Of a stretch of DNA of 64,000 bases, positions 36,547-45,830 are shown piece by piece (position 1 is the first letter of the stretch; every line of letters starts with the position of its first letter). Made by a program: the position numbers and the translations under genes. Under the pieces are notes generated by a model, which made no database searches, had not been told where the DNA came from, and saw nothing but the letters and a program-made list of their open reading frames with translations. The DNA is from Nocardioides piscis (lineage in GTDB: Bacteria; Actinomycetota; Actinomycetes; Propionibacteriales; Nocardioidaceae): contig NZ_CP049866.1 in assembly GCF_011300215.1 (NCBI RefSeq), forward strand, positions 3,473,001 to 3,537,000. Reading direction: 5' to 3'.

Positions 36547-38780
36547 TCGGCGTCAGTCGCCTCGGCCGGCTCCGCGTCGGCGGACTCCTGCGAGCCCTCC
36601 TCCACGACCGGGATCAGCGACAGCTTGCCGCGGTCGTCGATCTCGCCGATCTGGACCTGGATCTTCTGGCCCACGGAGACGACGTCCTCGACGGCGTCGA
36701 CGCGCTTGCCGCCGGCCAGGGAGCGGAGCTTGCTGATGTGCAGCAGGCCGTCCTTGCCGGGCATGAGCGAGATGAAGGCACCGAAGGCAGTGGTCTTGAC
36801 GACCGTGCCGAGGTAGCGCTCGCCGACCTCGGGCATCGTCGGGTTGGCGATGGCGTTGACCGCGTCCTTGGCGGCCTGGGCCGCCTCCCCGTTGGTCGCA
36901 CCGATGTAGACCGTGCCGTCGTCCTCGATCGAGAGCGTCGCGCCCGTGTCGTCCTGGATCTGGTTGATGATCTTGCCCTTCGGGCCGATGACCTCACCGA
37001 TCTTGTCGACGGGCACCTTGATCGTGATGATCCGCGGCGCGTGCAGCGACATCTCCTCGGGCGTGTCGATGGCCTCGGCCATCACGTCGAGGATCGCGAT
37101 GCGAGCGTCGCGCGCCTGGTTGAGCGCCGACGCGAGCACCTCGGCCGGGAGGCCGTCGAGCTTGGTGTCGAGCTGCAGCGCCGTGACGAACTCGCGCGTT
37201 CCGGCGACCTTGAAGTCCATGTCGCCGAAGGCGTCCTCGGCGCCGAGGATGTCGGTCAGGGCGACGTATTCGGTCTTGCCGTCGACCTCACCGGAGATCA
37301 GACCCATCGCGATGCCAGCAACGGCGGCCTTGAGGGGCACACCGGCCTGCAGCAGCGAGAGCGTCGAGGCACAGACCGAGCCCATCGACGTCGAGCCGTT
37401 GGAGCCCATGGCCTCGGACAGCTGCCGGATGGCGTAGGGGAACTCCTCGCGGGTGGGGAGCACCGGCAGGATGGCGCGGCGCGCGAGCGCACCGTGGCCG
37501 ACCTCGCGACGCTTGGGCGAGCCCACGCGCCCCGTCTCACCGGTCGAGAACGGCGGGAAGACGTACTTGTGCATGTAGCGGCGGTACTTCTCCGGGCTCA
37601 GGGTGTCGAGCTGCTGCTCGAGCTTGAGCATGTTGAGGGTGGTGACGCCCAGGATCTGGGTCTCGCCACGCTCGAACAGGGCGGAGCCGTGGACCCGCGG
37701 GATCACGCCGACCTCGGCGTGCAGCGGCCGGATGTCGGCCAGGCCGCGACCGTCGATGCGGATCTTGTCGCGCAGGACGCGCTCGCGCACGAGGTTCTTG
37801 GTCAGCGAGCGGTAGGCCGCGCCGATCTCCTTCTCGCGACCCTCGAACTGCCCGGCGAGCTGTTCGAGCAGCCCGGCCTTGATCTCGTCGGTCTTGAGCT
37901 CGCGCTCCTGCTTGTCGCCGATGGTCATCGCCTCGGCGGTCTGGGTCTTGGCTGCGGCCTCGACCGCGGCGTAGACGTCGTCCTCGTAGTCGAGGAAGAC
38001 CGGGAACTCCTGCAGCGGCTTCGAGGCTTCCTTGGCGAGCTCGGCCTGTGCCTCGACGAGCTGCTTGATGAAGGGCTTGGCGGCGTCGAGGCCACCGGCC
38101 ACGACCTCTTCGGTGGGCGCCTGCGCGCCACCCTCGACGAGCGCGATCGTGCCCTCGGGGGCCTCGGCCTCGACCATCATGATGGCGACGTCACCGGTCT
38201 CGGTGACCCGACCGGCGACGACCATGTCGAAGACGGCGGTGTCGAGCTGGGCGTGTGTGGGGAATGCGACCCACTGGTCCTCGATCAGGGCCACGCGGAC
38301 GCCGCCGACGGGGCCGGAGAACGGCAGGCCGGAGAGCTGGGTCGACAGCGACGCGGCGTTGATCGCCAGCACGTCGTAGGGCATGTTGGGGTCGAGTGCC
38401 ATCACCGTGATGACGACCTGGACCTCGTTGCGCAGGCCCTTCTTGAAGGTCGGGCGCAGCGGCCGGTCGATCAGGCGGCAGGTGAGGATCGCGTCCTCGC
38501 CCGGACGACCCTCGGAGCGGAAGAAGGAGCCGGGGATCTGGCCCACGGCATACATCCGCTCCTCGACGTCGATCGTGAGCGGGAAGAAGTCGAAGTGGTC
38601 CTTGGGGTGCTTGCCGGCGGTCGTGGCCGACAGGAGCATGGTCTCGTCGTCGAGGTAGGCGGTGACTGCACCGGCTGCCTGACGGGCCAGCAGGCCGGTC
38701 TCGAACTTGATGGTGCGCTTGCCGAACTTGCCGTTGTCGAGAACGGTCTCGACGGCGGAAATGATGGGTCCCTCGTTCAA
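36543..38780 (-). CDS. pnp: Polyribonucleotide nucleotidyltransferase
   Basis: 745 residues. Two RNase PH-like cores ([59 protein letters not shown]), a KH domain ([20 protein letters not shown]) and an S1 domain ([20 protein letters not shown]) are in normal order. The start is TTG at 38780 ([10 protein letters not shown]), with GAAAGGGAAA ahead. Degrades and tails RNA in the degradosome. The 38781-38977 leader contains a hairpin (CAGGTGA/TCACCTG), possibly for autoregulation by PNPase and RNase III as known in other bacteria. Confidence 0.97.
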   Translation of the reverse strand: MNEGPIISAVETVLDNGKFGKRTIKFETGLLARQAAGAVTAYLDDETMLLSATTAGKHPKDHFDFFPLTIDVEERMYAVGQIPGSFFRSEGRPGEDAILTCRLIDRPLRPTFKKGLRNEVQVVITVMALDPNMPYDVLAINAASLSTQLSGLPFSGPVGGVRVALIEDQWVAFPTHAQLDTAVFDMVVAGRVTETGDVAIMMVEAEAPEGTIALVEGGAQAPTEEVVAGGLDAAKPFIKQLVEAQAELAKEASKPLQEFPVFLDYEDDVYAAVEAAAKTQTAEAMTIGDKQERELKTDEIKAGLLEQLAGQFEGREKEIGAAYRSLTKNLVRERVLRDKIRIDGRGLADIRPLHAEVGVIPRVHGSALFERGETQILGVTTLNMLKLEQQLDTLSPEKYRRYMHKYVFPPFSTGETGRVGSPKRREVGHGALARRAILPVLPTREEFPYAIRQLSEAMGSNGSTSMGSVCASTLSLLQAGVPLKAAVAGIAMGLISGEVDGKTEYVALTDILGAEDAFGDMDFKVAGTREFVTALQLDTKLDGLPAEVLASALNQARDARIAILDVMAEAIDTPEEMSLHAPRIITIKVPVDKIGEVIGPKGKIINQIQDDTGATLSIEDDGTVYIGATNGEAAQAAKDAVNAIANPTMPEVGERYLGTVVKTTAFGAFISLMPGKDGLLHISKLRSLAGGKRVDAVEDVVSVGQKIQVQIGEIDDRGKLSLIPVVEEGSQESADAEPAEATDAE

Positions 38781-38977
38781 GAGGTTTCCCTTTCTCTTCG
38801 CGGAGCGATCCGCGACGCCGCAAGTTGGTGCCGGTCTTCGATCGAGGCCCGCAGGTGATCTGTCACCTGAAGGCCACTACCGAGGACCGAGCCGGGCGCG
38901 CGGGTCGCTCCTGGATCATGGATGTGTTGAGTTGTGACGCGTCTCCGACACTAGCGGTCGGAGGTCGAAATGCTTAA

Positions 38978-39005
38978 GAGGCGGCTCCCGTCCGGGAACC
39001 GCCTC
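38978..39005 (-). terminator. Terminator after rpsO
   Basis: Minus-strand stem GAGGCGGTTCCCG/CGGGAGCCGCCTC with a 2-nt loop, then CTTAAGCATTT. It is 8 nt after the rpsO stop. Between rpsO and pnp, so pnp may rely on read-through or its own promoter. Confidence 0.75.
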
Positions 39006-39013
39006 TCACCAGG

Positions 39014-39289
39014 TCAGCGACGCAGACCAAGGCGCTCGACGATGGAGCGGTAGCGCTCGATCTCGGTCTTCTGCAGGTAGTTGAGCAGACGACGGCGCTG
39101 GCCCACGAGGAGCAGCAGGCCACGACGGCTGTGGTGGTCGTGCTTGTGCGTCTTCAGGTGGTCGGTGAGGTGGGCGATGCGGAAGCTCAGCAGCGCGATC
39201 TGCACCTCGGGCGAGCCGGTGTCACCCTCGGTCGTGGCGTATTCGGCGATGATCTTCTTCTTGGTCTCCGCGTCGGTACCGATCGACAT
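39014..39289 (-). CDS. rpsO: 30S ribosomal protein S15
   Basis: 91 residues. [40 protein letters not shown] and [20 protein letters not shown] are unmistakable S15. It binds 16S rRNA early in 30S assembly. Order rpsO then pnp is the classical bacterial arrangement. Confidence 0.98.
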   Translation of the reverse strand: MSIGTDAETKKKIIAEYATTEGDTGSPEVQIALLSFRIAHLTDHLKTHKHDHHSRRGLLLLVGQRRRLLNYLQKTEIERYRSIVERLGLRR

Positions 39290-39415
39290 ACGAGGACTCC
39301 TTCCGGTCTCGTTGCGCGGCGCTCGGGGCAGGATGCCCGGGGCTCTCTGGATCCGCGGCCGTTATGACGGCGATTCCCACCGGGGTGGGCAACCGGAGAA
39401 GACTAACAACGGCAG

Positions 39416-39447
39416 CGCCCGGGCCCCAAAATGCTGGGACCCGGGCG
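39416..39447. terminator. Hairpin between rpsO leader and the small membrane protein gene
   Basis: Arms CGCCCGGGCCC and GGGACCCGGGCG with a loop of about 9 nt, 36 nt downstream of the stop at 39483 (minus strand). Likely terminator of that gene; rpsO promoter elements would lie between this and 39289. Confidence 0.55.
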
Positions 39448-39482
39448 ACCGGCGCGCTCGAGCTGAGCGCGAGGTATGGCGA

Positions 39483-39746
39483 TCAGACGGCCGGCGGCGG
39501 CGGGTCCTGCTCGGTGGTCCGCTGCGTCTGGGCCTGGCGCCCGTCGGCGTTGGTGGTCGTCGCCGTGGTGGTGGCGCGCCGCTTGGTGTTCTGCTGCATG
39601 ACCACGAGCAGCAGCCACACGAGCCCGGCACCAGCGAGGATCAGGCCCAGCATCCACACGTCGAGCGGTCCAATTGACTGCGTCCGCAGGGCGAGCGTCA
39701 GGATCAGGCCCAAGACGATGAGGCCGATCGGTCCTCCGTAACCCAT
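39483..39746 (-). CDS. Small two-helix membrane protein (DUF6458-like)
   Basis: 87 residues. MGYGGPIGLIVLGLILTLAL and VWMLGLILAGAGLVWLLLVV are two membrane helices; the tail is Thr/Gln-rich and ends PPPPAV. The starting motif GYG(GS)xIGLI..G.IL..A matches a family of small actinobacterial proteins. Ribosome site CGGAG ahead of ATG. TAGGGT at 39786-39781 lies 34 nt upstream. Function unknown. Confidence 0.75.
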   Translation of the reverse strand: MGYGGPIGLIVLGLILTLALRTQSIGPLDVWMLGLILAGAGLVWLLLVVMQQNTKRRATTTATTTNADGRQAQTQRTTEQDPPPPAV

Positions 39747-39792
39747 GGTTTTTCTCCGATGTTCGGGGATTGGTGAAGGCACCCTAGCCCGA

Positions 39793-39835
39793 CCGGGCGG
39801 ATCTGCTGCACCCCCGTGACACCAGATCCACCCGG
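39793..39835. terminator. Hairpin, terminator candidate or palindromic repeat
   Basis: Arms CCGGGCGGATCTG and CAGATCCACCCGG (one mismatch), 17-nt loop, in the gap 39747-39933, downstream of the HAAS-domain gene. The gap holds no other gene. Confidence 0.45.
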
Positions 39836-39933
39836 CCGAGGTCATTCACCCCCGCCGCTTCACAGACGTGAGGGGCCGCCGTTCGGTTGCGTCGGGACGG
39901 ACATATTTCGTCGCCACCCGAGCAAGGGCTCCG

Positions 39934-40737
39934 TCAGCAGTCGGGGTTGTCCATCGGGAGCAGGCGCTCGGCGGTGGCGTCCAGGACCCGCAGCCCCGTG
40001 ACGCGATCGCCATCGCGGTCCACCACCCGCAGCGTGCAGACCTCGCGACCCTGATAGGTGATCACGTTGCTCCTGGTGGTGTCCGCCGGCGACTCGTACC
40101 ACTCGTAGCCGTAGAGGTCGGCGCCGCGACTCTCAGCCACCATCCAGTTGAGCCGGTCCACCGCCCCCGGCAGCATCGTCAGGGCGAAGACATTGAGTCC
40201 CGCGACTGCGAGACGACCGGCTGCAGCGGACTTGAGCACCGACAGTCCCCAGCCTGCCCGACCCAGCTGGACGCTGGCCACCACGAGGAGTCCGAGCACG
40301 ACGAGCCAGGGAGCGGTGACAAACACCTGGTTCCCGCCTCGTACGTCCTGGACGACCATCCAGGCCACGAATCCACGCAGCACCCACCACGACGGCTGGA
40401 AGGACTCGACGAAGCCGCGCGGCGAGCCGGGCAGCCCGTCGAGCGTGCGGTCCCAGAGTGCGTGCAGGTCGTCGAGGATCACCCCCAGCCCCAGGGTGGG
40501 CATGGCCCGTCGAGGTGGAGCGAAGTCCGCAAGCCCCGCGGCCGCCCGCAGCTCGGCGGCGTATGCGTCAGGGTCCGCCAGCGCCTCTGGCCCTCGCTCG
40601 GCGACGAGGTCGCTCGTGTCGGCCTCGAGCCCGCCGAGCAGCTCCTCGCGCTCGGCGGCGTCGAGGTCGGTGAAGCGGGCGCGGACGGCCGCGACGAAGG
40701 AGTCGACCTCGGGTGAGGTCCGAACGGTCTCGCTCAT
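39934..40737 (-). CDS. HAAS/DUF1700-type membrane protein
   Basis: 267 residues. The N-terminus (VRARFTDLDAAEREELLGGL, then EADTSDLVAERGPEALADPD) is the HAAS/DUF1700 signalling helical domain, followed by about four membrane helices (FVAWMVVQDV; PWLVVLGLLVVASVQLG). Such proteins are typically encoded beside a PadR repressor, as here. Role unknown; probably a membrane sensor or modulator. Overlaps the padR stop by 4 nt. Confidence 0.82.
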   Translation of the reverse strand: MSETVRTSPEVDSFVAAVRARFTDLDAAEREELLGGLEADTSDLVAERGPEALADPDAYAAELRAAAGLADFAPPRRAMPTLGLGVILDDLHALWDRTLDGLPGSPRGFVESFQPSWWVLRGFVAWMVVQDVRGGNQVFVTAPWLVVLGLLVVASVQLGRAGWGLSVLKSAAAGRLAVAGLNVFALTMLPGAVDRLNWMVAESRGADLYGYEWYESPADTTRSNVITYQGREVCTLRVVDRDGDRVTGLRVLDATAERLLPMDNPDC

Positions 40738-41060
40738 GTGCGTGCCCCCTGCAGCAGGTTGGTGACGGTGGTGGAGAAGTGGTTCCACTCGTCGCGCTGC
40801 GTCTTCAGCTGTGCGCGGCCGGTGGGGGTGATGCCGTAGTACTTGCGGTGCGGGCCGCTCTCGGAAGGCACGACGTAGGAGGTCAGCGACCCCGCGGCAT
40901 ACAGCCGCCGGAGCGTGCCGTAGACCGACGCGTCGCCGACCTCGTCGAGGCCGCCCGCCCGCAGTCGGCGTACGACGTCATAGCCGTAGCCGTCCTCGTC
41001 GTCGACCACCGCGAGCACCGCGAGGTCGAGCACTCCCTTGAGGAGCTGGGTGTTGTCCAT
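40734..41060 (-). CDS. PadR-family transcription regulator
   Basis: 108 residues. LLKGVLDLAVLAVVDDEDGY, GYDVVRRLRAGGLDEVGDAS and VYGTLRRLYAAGSLTSYVVP are the winged-helix of PadR; a short C-terminal dimer helix follows. Operon with the HAAS protein, divergent from the oxidoreductase gene by 82 nt. TACTGT at 41073-41068 precedes the ATG by 7 nt (leaderless pattern). Direct repeats upstream may be its operator. Confidence 0.9.
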   Translation of the reverse strand: MDNTQLLKGVLDLAVLAVVDDEDGYGYDVVRRLRAGGLDEVGDASVYGTLRRLYAAGSLTSYVVPSESGPHRKYYGITPTGRAQLKTQRDEWNHFSTTVTNLLQGART

Positions 41061-41068
41061 GCTGTGAA

Positions 41069-41093
41069 CAGTAGTGCGGATAGCGCAGTAGTG
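41069..41093. promoter_or_regulatory. Direct repeat, possible PadR operator
   Basis: CAGTAGTG occurs at 41069-41076 and 41086-41093, a 17-nt period, overlapping the predicted -10 of padR and near TTGACT of the divergent gene. It is not palindromic, whereas PadR sites often are, so tentative. Confidence 0.4.
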
Positions 41094-41141
41094 TTGACTG
41101 CGGCATTCCTTCGGCGTGTCCGACGTGCGACGATCCGGACC

Positions 41142-43250
41142 GTGACCGCTGAGACGAAGATCGGTGTCTGCAACCTGTGCGAGGCGATCTGCGGCCTCGT
41201 GCTCACGATCGAGGACGGCGCGGTGACGGGTGTGAGGGGCAATCCCGACGACCCGCTGTCGCGCGGCCACATCTGCCCCAAGGGCGTCGCGATCGCCGAC
41301 ATCCATGCAGACCCCGAGCGGTTGCGCCGGCCGGTGCGCCGGGACCGGGCGACCGGGGAGTTCCACGAGATCGGCTGGACCGAGGCGATCGACCTCGTCT
41401 CCGGCGCGCTGGCCGACACGATCAACCGGCACGGCCGCGATGCGGTCGGCATCTATCTCGGCAACCCCAACGTGCACAGCCTGGGCTCGATGACCCACGG
41501 CACGGCACTCGTGAAGTCGCTGCGGAGCAAGAACACCTTCAGCGCCACCTCCGTCGACCAGCTCCCCCACCAGCTGCTCGCGCAGCTGATGTTCGGCCAC
41601 CAGCTGCTGCTGCCGATCCCGGACATCGACCGGACGAGCTACTTCCTGGTCTTCGGCGCCAACCCGATGGCCTCCAACGGCTCCCTGATGACCGTGCCCG
41701 ACTTCCCGGCCAGGCTGCGCGAGCTCAAGCAGCGCGGCGGACGCATGGTCGTGTTCGACCCGCGGCGCACCGAGACCGCCAAGGTCGCTTCCGAGCACCA
41801 CTTCGTCCGGCCCGGCACCGACGCCTGGGTGCTGCTGGCGATGCTCAACGTGCTGTTCGCCGACGGGCTCGCCACCGCCCCGTCGTATGCCGATGGGCTG
41901 GCCGATGTCGAGTCGGCCGTCGCCCCCTTCACTCCCGCCCTCGCGGAGCGGATGAGCGGCGTCCCGGCTGCGGTCATCGAGCGCGTCGCCCTGGAGCTCG
42001 CCACCGCCGAGGGAGGCGTGGCCTATGGCCGGGTGGGTGTCTCGACGCACGAGTTCGGCTCGGTGTGTCAGTGGGCGGTCAACCTGCTCAACATCGTCAC
42101 CGGCAACCTCGACTCGGTCGGCGGCGCCATGTTCACCTCGCCGGCGATCGACGCAGTCGGCACCGGCCTGATCGGCCGCGGCCACCACAACGCCTGGCAG
42201 TCGCGGGTCCGCGGGTTGCCGGAGACGGCCGGCGAGCTGCCTGTCTCCGCGTTGCGCGAGGAGATCACGACCCCCGGCCGAGGACAGATCAAGACGATGC
42301 TCACCCTGTCGGGCAACCCGGTGCTGTCCACGCCCGACGGCGCCCGGCTCGACGAGGCGCTGGCCGGCCTGGACTTCATGGCGTCGGTGGACATCTATGT
42401 CAACGAGACCACCCGCCACGCCGACGTGATCCTCCCGCCCACCGGAGCCCTCGAGCGCGACCACTACGACCTGGTCTTCCAGACCCTGGCGGTGCGCAAC
42501 ACGGCCCGCTTCACCCCTGCGGTCTTCGACAAGGAGGCCGGGGCGCGGCACGACTGGCAGATCTATCGCGACGTCGCCGTTGCCACGATCGGCAAGCTGG
42601 ACAAGAAGCCGGGACTCAAGGCGCGAGCGATGTTGCGCGGGCGCCTGTCGCTGAGCCCGACCCGCCTGATCGGGCTGCTGCTCGCGCGCGGCCGCACCGG
42701 CGCGACGCTGCGAAAGCTCAGGTCGAACCCGTCCGGCCTCGACCTCGGTCCCCTCCAGCCCGGACTGCTGCCGGACCGGCTGCAGACCCGTGGCCACCGC
42801 CTGGTCCTGGCACCGTCCCTGGTGCTGGCCGACCTCGAACGGCTGACGGCTGTCGAGGCACCCGCCGAGACGGAGCTGCTCCTCATCGGTCGTCGGCACA
42901 AGCAGGACTGCAACTCGTGGATGCACAACACCGAGCGGCTGACGCGGGGCAGGGCCCGGCACCAGCTCCTCATGCACCCGGCGGACCTGGTGGAGCGTTC
43001 GCTGACCGACGGCGACGTCGTCACGGTCTCCTCGAGGGTCGGCAGGGTGCGCGTCGAGGTCGCCGCGACCGACGACATGATGCCGGGCGTGGTCAGCCTC
43101 CCCCATGGCTACGGCCACGCCCGCAACCCCGGGATGACGAAGGCTGCTGCCGTCCCCGGTGTGTCGATCAACGACCTCACCGACCCGGAGCGGCTCGACG
43201 TGTCGGGCAACGCAGCACTCAGCGGCGTACCCGTCACCGTCTCTGCCTGA
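41142..43250 (+). CDS. Molybdopterin-dependent oxidoreductase with 4Fe-4S domain
   Basis: 702 residues from GTG. An N-terminal CNLCEAICG with C10, C13, C17 and a fourth Cys (C45, RGHICPKG) forms the cluster; QLPHQLLAQLMFGHQLLLPI, FLVFGANPMASNGSLMTVPD and DADVILPPTGALERDHYDLV match the bis-MGD DMSO-reductase superfamily. The C-terminal dinucleotide-binding domain is present (HPADLVERSLTDGDVVTVSS). Substrate and electron partner are unknown; no signal peptide or accessory subunit gene is seen, so it is probably cytoplasmic. A PadR pair is divergent upstream. Confidence 0.9.
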   Translation: MTAETKIGVCNLCEAICGLVLTIEDGAVTGVRGNPDDPLSRGHICPKGVAIADIHADPERLRRPVRRDRATGEFHEIGWTEAIDLVSGALADTINRHGRDAVGIYLGNPNVHSLGSMTHGTALVKSLRSKNTFSATSVDQLPHQLLAQLMFGHQLLLPIPDIDRTSYFLVFGANPMASNGSLMTVPDFPARLRELKQRGGRMVVFDPRRTETAKVASEHHFVRPGTDAWVLLAMLNVLFADGLATAPSYADGLADVESAVAPFTPALAERMSGVPAAVIERVALELATAEGGVAYGRVGVSTHEFGSVCQWAVNLLNIVTGNLDSVGGAMFTSPAIDAVGTGLIGRGHHNAWQSRVRGLPETAGELPVSALREEITTPGRGQIKTMLTLSGNPVLSTPDGARLDEALAGLDFMASVDIYVNETTRHADVILPPTGALERDHYDLVFQTLAVRNTARFTPAVFDKEAGARHDWQIYRDVAVATIGKLDKKPGLKARAMLRGRLSLSPTRLIGLLLARGRTGATLRKLRSNPSGLDLGPLQPGLLPDRLQTRGHRLVLAPSLVLADLERLTAVEAPAETELLLIGRRHKQDCNSWMHNTERLTRGRARHQLLMHPADLVERSLTDGDVVTVSSRVGRVRVEVAATDDMMPGVVSLPHGYGHARNPGMTKAAAVPGVSINDLTDPERLDVSGNAALSGVPVTVSA

Positions 43251-43259
43251 CGCGGCGGC

Positions 43260-44957
43260 TCAGCCCGCGAGGAGGGTGCGCACCGCGGCCCTGGCAGCCA
43301 TGGGGTCGCTCGCACCCAGGGCCGCCTCGGCAGCGGCCTCGCAGGTGTCCATCGAGAGTCGTGAGAGCTGGGCACCGACCGCCCGCACGGCACTCGCCGC
43401 CATCGACAGCGACGTGATCCGCATGCCGACGAGGGCGCAGGCGAGCAGCGGGTCCGCGGCGGCCTCGCCACACACCCCGACGGGCTTGCCGGCCTGCACG
43501 CCCGCCTCGGCAGTGATCGCGATCAGCTGCAGCACGGCCGGTTGCCAGGGGTCGGTCAGGTGCGCGAGGTCGGTGGCCATCCGGTCGGCCGCCATTGTGT
43601 ATTGCGTGAGGTCGTTGGTGCCGATCGAGAGGAAGTCGACGACCTCGAGCATGCGATGAGCGAGGAGTGCAGCACTCGGGACCTCGACCATCACCCCGGG
43701 CTTGAGGCCCCGTGCGCGGACCTTCTCCGCGAACTCGGCTGCCTCGGCCACGGTGGCGACCATCGGCGCCATCACCCACGTCTCGGTGCCGGTCCGCTCC
43801 GAGGCGAGCCTGATGCCATCGAGCTGGCGGTCCATCAGACCGGGATTGCCGATGGAGAGTCGGAGACCGCGCACGCCGAGGGCGGGGTTCTCCTCGCCAG
43901 GCGTGGTCGCGAAGGCGATCGGCTTGTCCGACCCGGCATCGAGCGTCCGGACGACGACGCTCCTGCCGTCGCCGAAGGCACCCAGCACGTGGGTGTAGAT
44001 CTCCGCCTGCTCCTCGGCCGTCGGCTCCTCGGTGGCGTTGAGGAAGCAGAGCTCGGTGCGGAAGAGCCCGACACCCCGCACCGGCTCCGCGCTGGCCTGG
44101 ATGGCGCTGGGTCCGTCGGCGACGTTGGCCAGGAGCTTGACGGGGGTGCCGTCAGAGGTCATGGCCGGCCCCGTCCAGGCAGCCACGGCCTCACGCGCCG
44201 CGCGGCTGGCAGCCACCCGCGCGTCGGCGACCTCCCGGTCCACCCCGATCTCGACCGAACCAGCCTCGCCGTCGACCAGCAGGAACGTCCCGGCGTCGAG
44301 CTGCATCACGCCGTCGACGCCCACCACGCAGGGAATGCCGAGCTGGCGGGCGATGATGGCCGTGTGGCTGGTCGCGCCGCCACGCTCGGTGACCAGCGCC
44401 AGGATGACGGCCGGGTCGAGGCCGGACGTGTCGCTGGGAGCAAGATCGGTGGCGATGAGCACCGACGGCTCGCTGGGCGTGGGGACACCCGGCTCCGGCT
44501 CACCGACGAGATGGGCGGTGATCCGTCGCTCGATGTCCTTGAGGTCTGTCACACGCTCGGCCATCAGGCCGCCCATGTTGGTGAAGATGGAGACGAACTG
44601 CTCGACCGCAGCAGCGACCGCCTCCACCAGCCCGGAGCCGGACGCGAGGTTCTTGCCGACCACCCCCCGCAGCCCCTTGTCCCGGGTGAGCGCACTGCTG
44701 GCGGTGAGCACCTCGGCCGCCGGGCCCGTCGCGCTGGCGGCCTTGCGGGCGAACGAGTCGGCGACCATCGACACCGCCTCGTCATAGGCGCTCATCGCCG
44801 ACTCGACGTCGGGGAAGCCGCCGTCGCCGAAGCGAGCGACCGCCTCGGGCGAGACCTCGGTGCGGACCAGCAGCGCGGGGCCGGCGGAGACACCCGGCAC
44901 GACCGGAGTGCCGTGCAGACCCGTGGGCGGGGTGAGGGACGAGTCCGATGTGGTCAT
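43260..44957 (-). CDS. ptsI: PTS enzyme I
   Basis: 565 residues. GGATSHTAIIARQLGIPCVV carries the phosphohistidine (H198), RGVGLFRTELCFLN binds the substrate and GLKPGVMVEVPSAALLAHRM with the Cys region GKPVGVCGEAAADPLLACAL complete enzyme I. It starts the PEP-dependent phosphate relay to HPr. The stop lies 9 nt from the oxidoreductase stop. TTGATT/TAACGT promoter sits directly before the ATG (6 nt after -10), so the mRNA is probably leaderless. Confidence 0.96.
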   Translation of the reverse strand: MTTSDSSLTPPTGLHGTPVVPGVSAGPALLVRTEVSPEAVARFGDGGFPDVESAMSAYDEAVSMVADSFARKAASATGPAAEVLTASSALTRDKGLRGVVGKNLASGSGLVEAVAAAVEQFVSIFTNMGGLMAERVTDLKDIERRITAHLVGEPEPGVPTPSEPSVLIATDLAPSDTSGLDPAVILALVTERGGATSHTAIIARQLGIPCVVGVDGVMQLDAGTFLLVDGEAGSVEIGVDREVADARVAASRAAREAVAAWTGPAMTSDGTPVKLLANVADGPSAIQASAEPVRGVGLFRTELCFLNATEEPTAEEQAEIYTHVLGAFGDGRSVVVRTLDAGSDKPIAFATTPGEENPALGVRGLRLSIGNPGLMDRQLDGIRLASERTGTETWVMAPMVATVAEAAEFAEKVRARGLKPGVMVEVPSAALLAHRMLEVVDFLSIGTNDLTQYTMAADRMATDLAHLTDPWQPAVLQLIAITAEAGVQAGKPVGVCGEAAADPLLACALVGMRITSLSMAASAVRAVGAQLSRLSMDTCEAAAEAALGASDPMAARAAVRTLLAG

Positions 44958-44963
44958 GACCAC

Positions 44964-45025
44964 ACGTTAGGCCACCCCAGGGTTGACAATCAACACATTC
45001 AAAGATAAAACAACACATACAAAGA
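44964..45025. promoter_or_regulatory. Divergent ptsI/fruR promoter and operator region
   Basis: Plus strand: TTGACA 44983-44988, 17 nt, TAAAAC 45006-45011. Minus strand: TTGATT 44993-44988, 18 nt, TAACGT 44969-44964, so the two -35 boxes abut. CAACACATTCAAAGA (44991-45005) and CAACACATACAAAGA (45011-45025), a 20-nt direct repeat, overlap the plus -10 and follow the minus -35, a good site for the DeoR-type repressor. Confidence 0.7.
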
Positions 45026-45062
45026 ACGTGATGGGTGCCACAGACTCCCCGAAGGACAGCCG

Positions 45063-45830
45063 GTGTATGCAGCGGAAAGACAGCAGGCGATGGCCCGGCT
45101 GATCAACCAACAGGCACGCGTCTCCGTCGCCGAGCTGGCGGAAGACCTCGAGGTCACCACCGAGACCGTGCGCCGAGACCTCTCGGCCCTGGAACGGATG
45201 GGCCTGATCCGGCGAGTGCACGGCGGCGCGGTCCCGGTCAGCGCCCTGGCCGTCATCGAGTCCGGCATCTCCGAGCGAGACCTGGCCAACACGGACGCGA
45301 AGGACGCGATCGCTGCTGCGGCAGTCGCCCTGCTGCCTCCCTCCGGGTCGATGATCGTCGTCGACGCAGGCTCCACGACTGCCCGCCTCGCCGCCCTGCT
45401 CCCGCGCGACCACCGGCTGACCGTCGTCACCCACGCCGTGCCGATCGCGGCCCGGCTCGCGGGCCTGCCGCACATCGAGCTGGTCCTGCTCCCGGGCCGG
45501 GTGCGTCCGACGACGCACGCCGCCGTCGGCGCCGACACCGTCGCAGCCCTGTCCGACATCCGCGCCGACGTCTCGTTCCTGGCGACCAACGGACTCAGCG
45601 CCGGGCGCGGCCTGACGACCCCGGACCGGGACGAGGCGGCCGTCAAGCGAGCGATCGTGAGCGCCGGGCGCCGGACAGTGGTCCTGGCGGACTCCACCAA
45701 GATCGGGGTCGAGTCGTCCCTGCGCTTCGCGGCGCTCGGCGAGGTCGACGTGGTGGTCACCGACGCGGGCATCTCCGAGCACGAGTCCTCGGCCCTGGCC
45801 GAGGCCGGCGTCGAGGTGGTGGTCGCGTGA
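45063..45830 (+). CDS. fruR: DeoR-family repressor of the fructose operon
   Basis: 255 residues. VSVAELAEDLEVTTETVRRD and LSALERMGLIRRVHGGAVPV form the N-terminal helix-turn-helix with the DeoR signature; the sensor domain (MIVVDAGSTTARLAALLP; ADSTKIGVESSLRF) binds a phosphorylated sugar such as fructose 1-phosphate. First gene of fruR-fruK-fruA-ptsH. GTG start at 45063. Name from operon context; direct repeats upstream are its probable operator. Confidence 0.9.
   Translation: MYAAERQQAMARLINQQARVSVAELAEDLEVTTETVRRDLSALERMGLIRRVHGGAVPVSALAVIESGISERDLANTDAKDAIAAAAVALLPPSGSMIVVDAGSTTARLAALLPRDHRLTVVTHAVPIAARLAGLPHIELVLLPGRVRPTTHAAVGADTVAALSDIRADVSFLATNGLSAGRGLTTPDRDEAAVKRAIVSAGRRTVVLADSTKIGVESSLRFAALGEVDVVVTDAGISEHESSALAEAGVEVVVA

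Noticed and set aside
36738..38858. Long plus-strand open frame opposite pnp
   Set aside because: Mirror of the pnp codon bias; no recognisable domain.
40734..43118. 794-codon minus-strand frame opposite the molybdopterin oxidoreductase
   Set aside because: Only its last part (PadR) is a real gene; the rest is antisense to the oxidoreductase and resembles no family.
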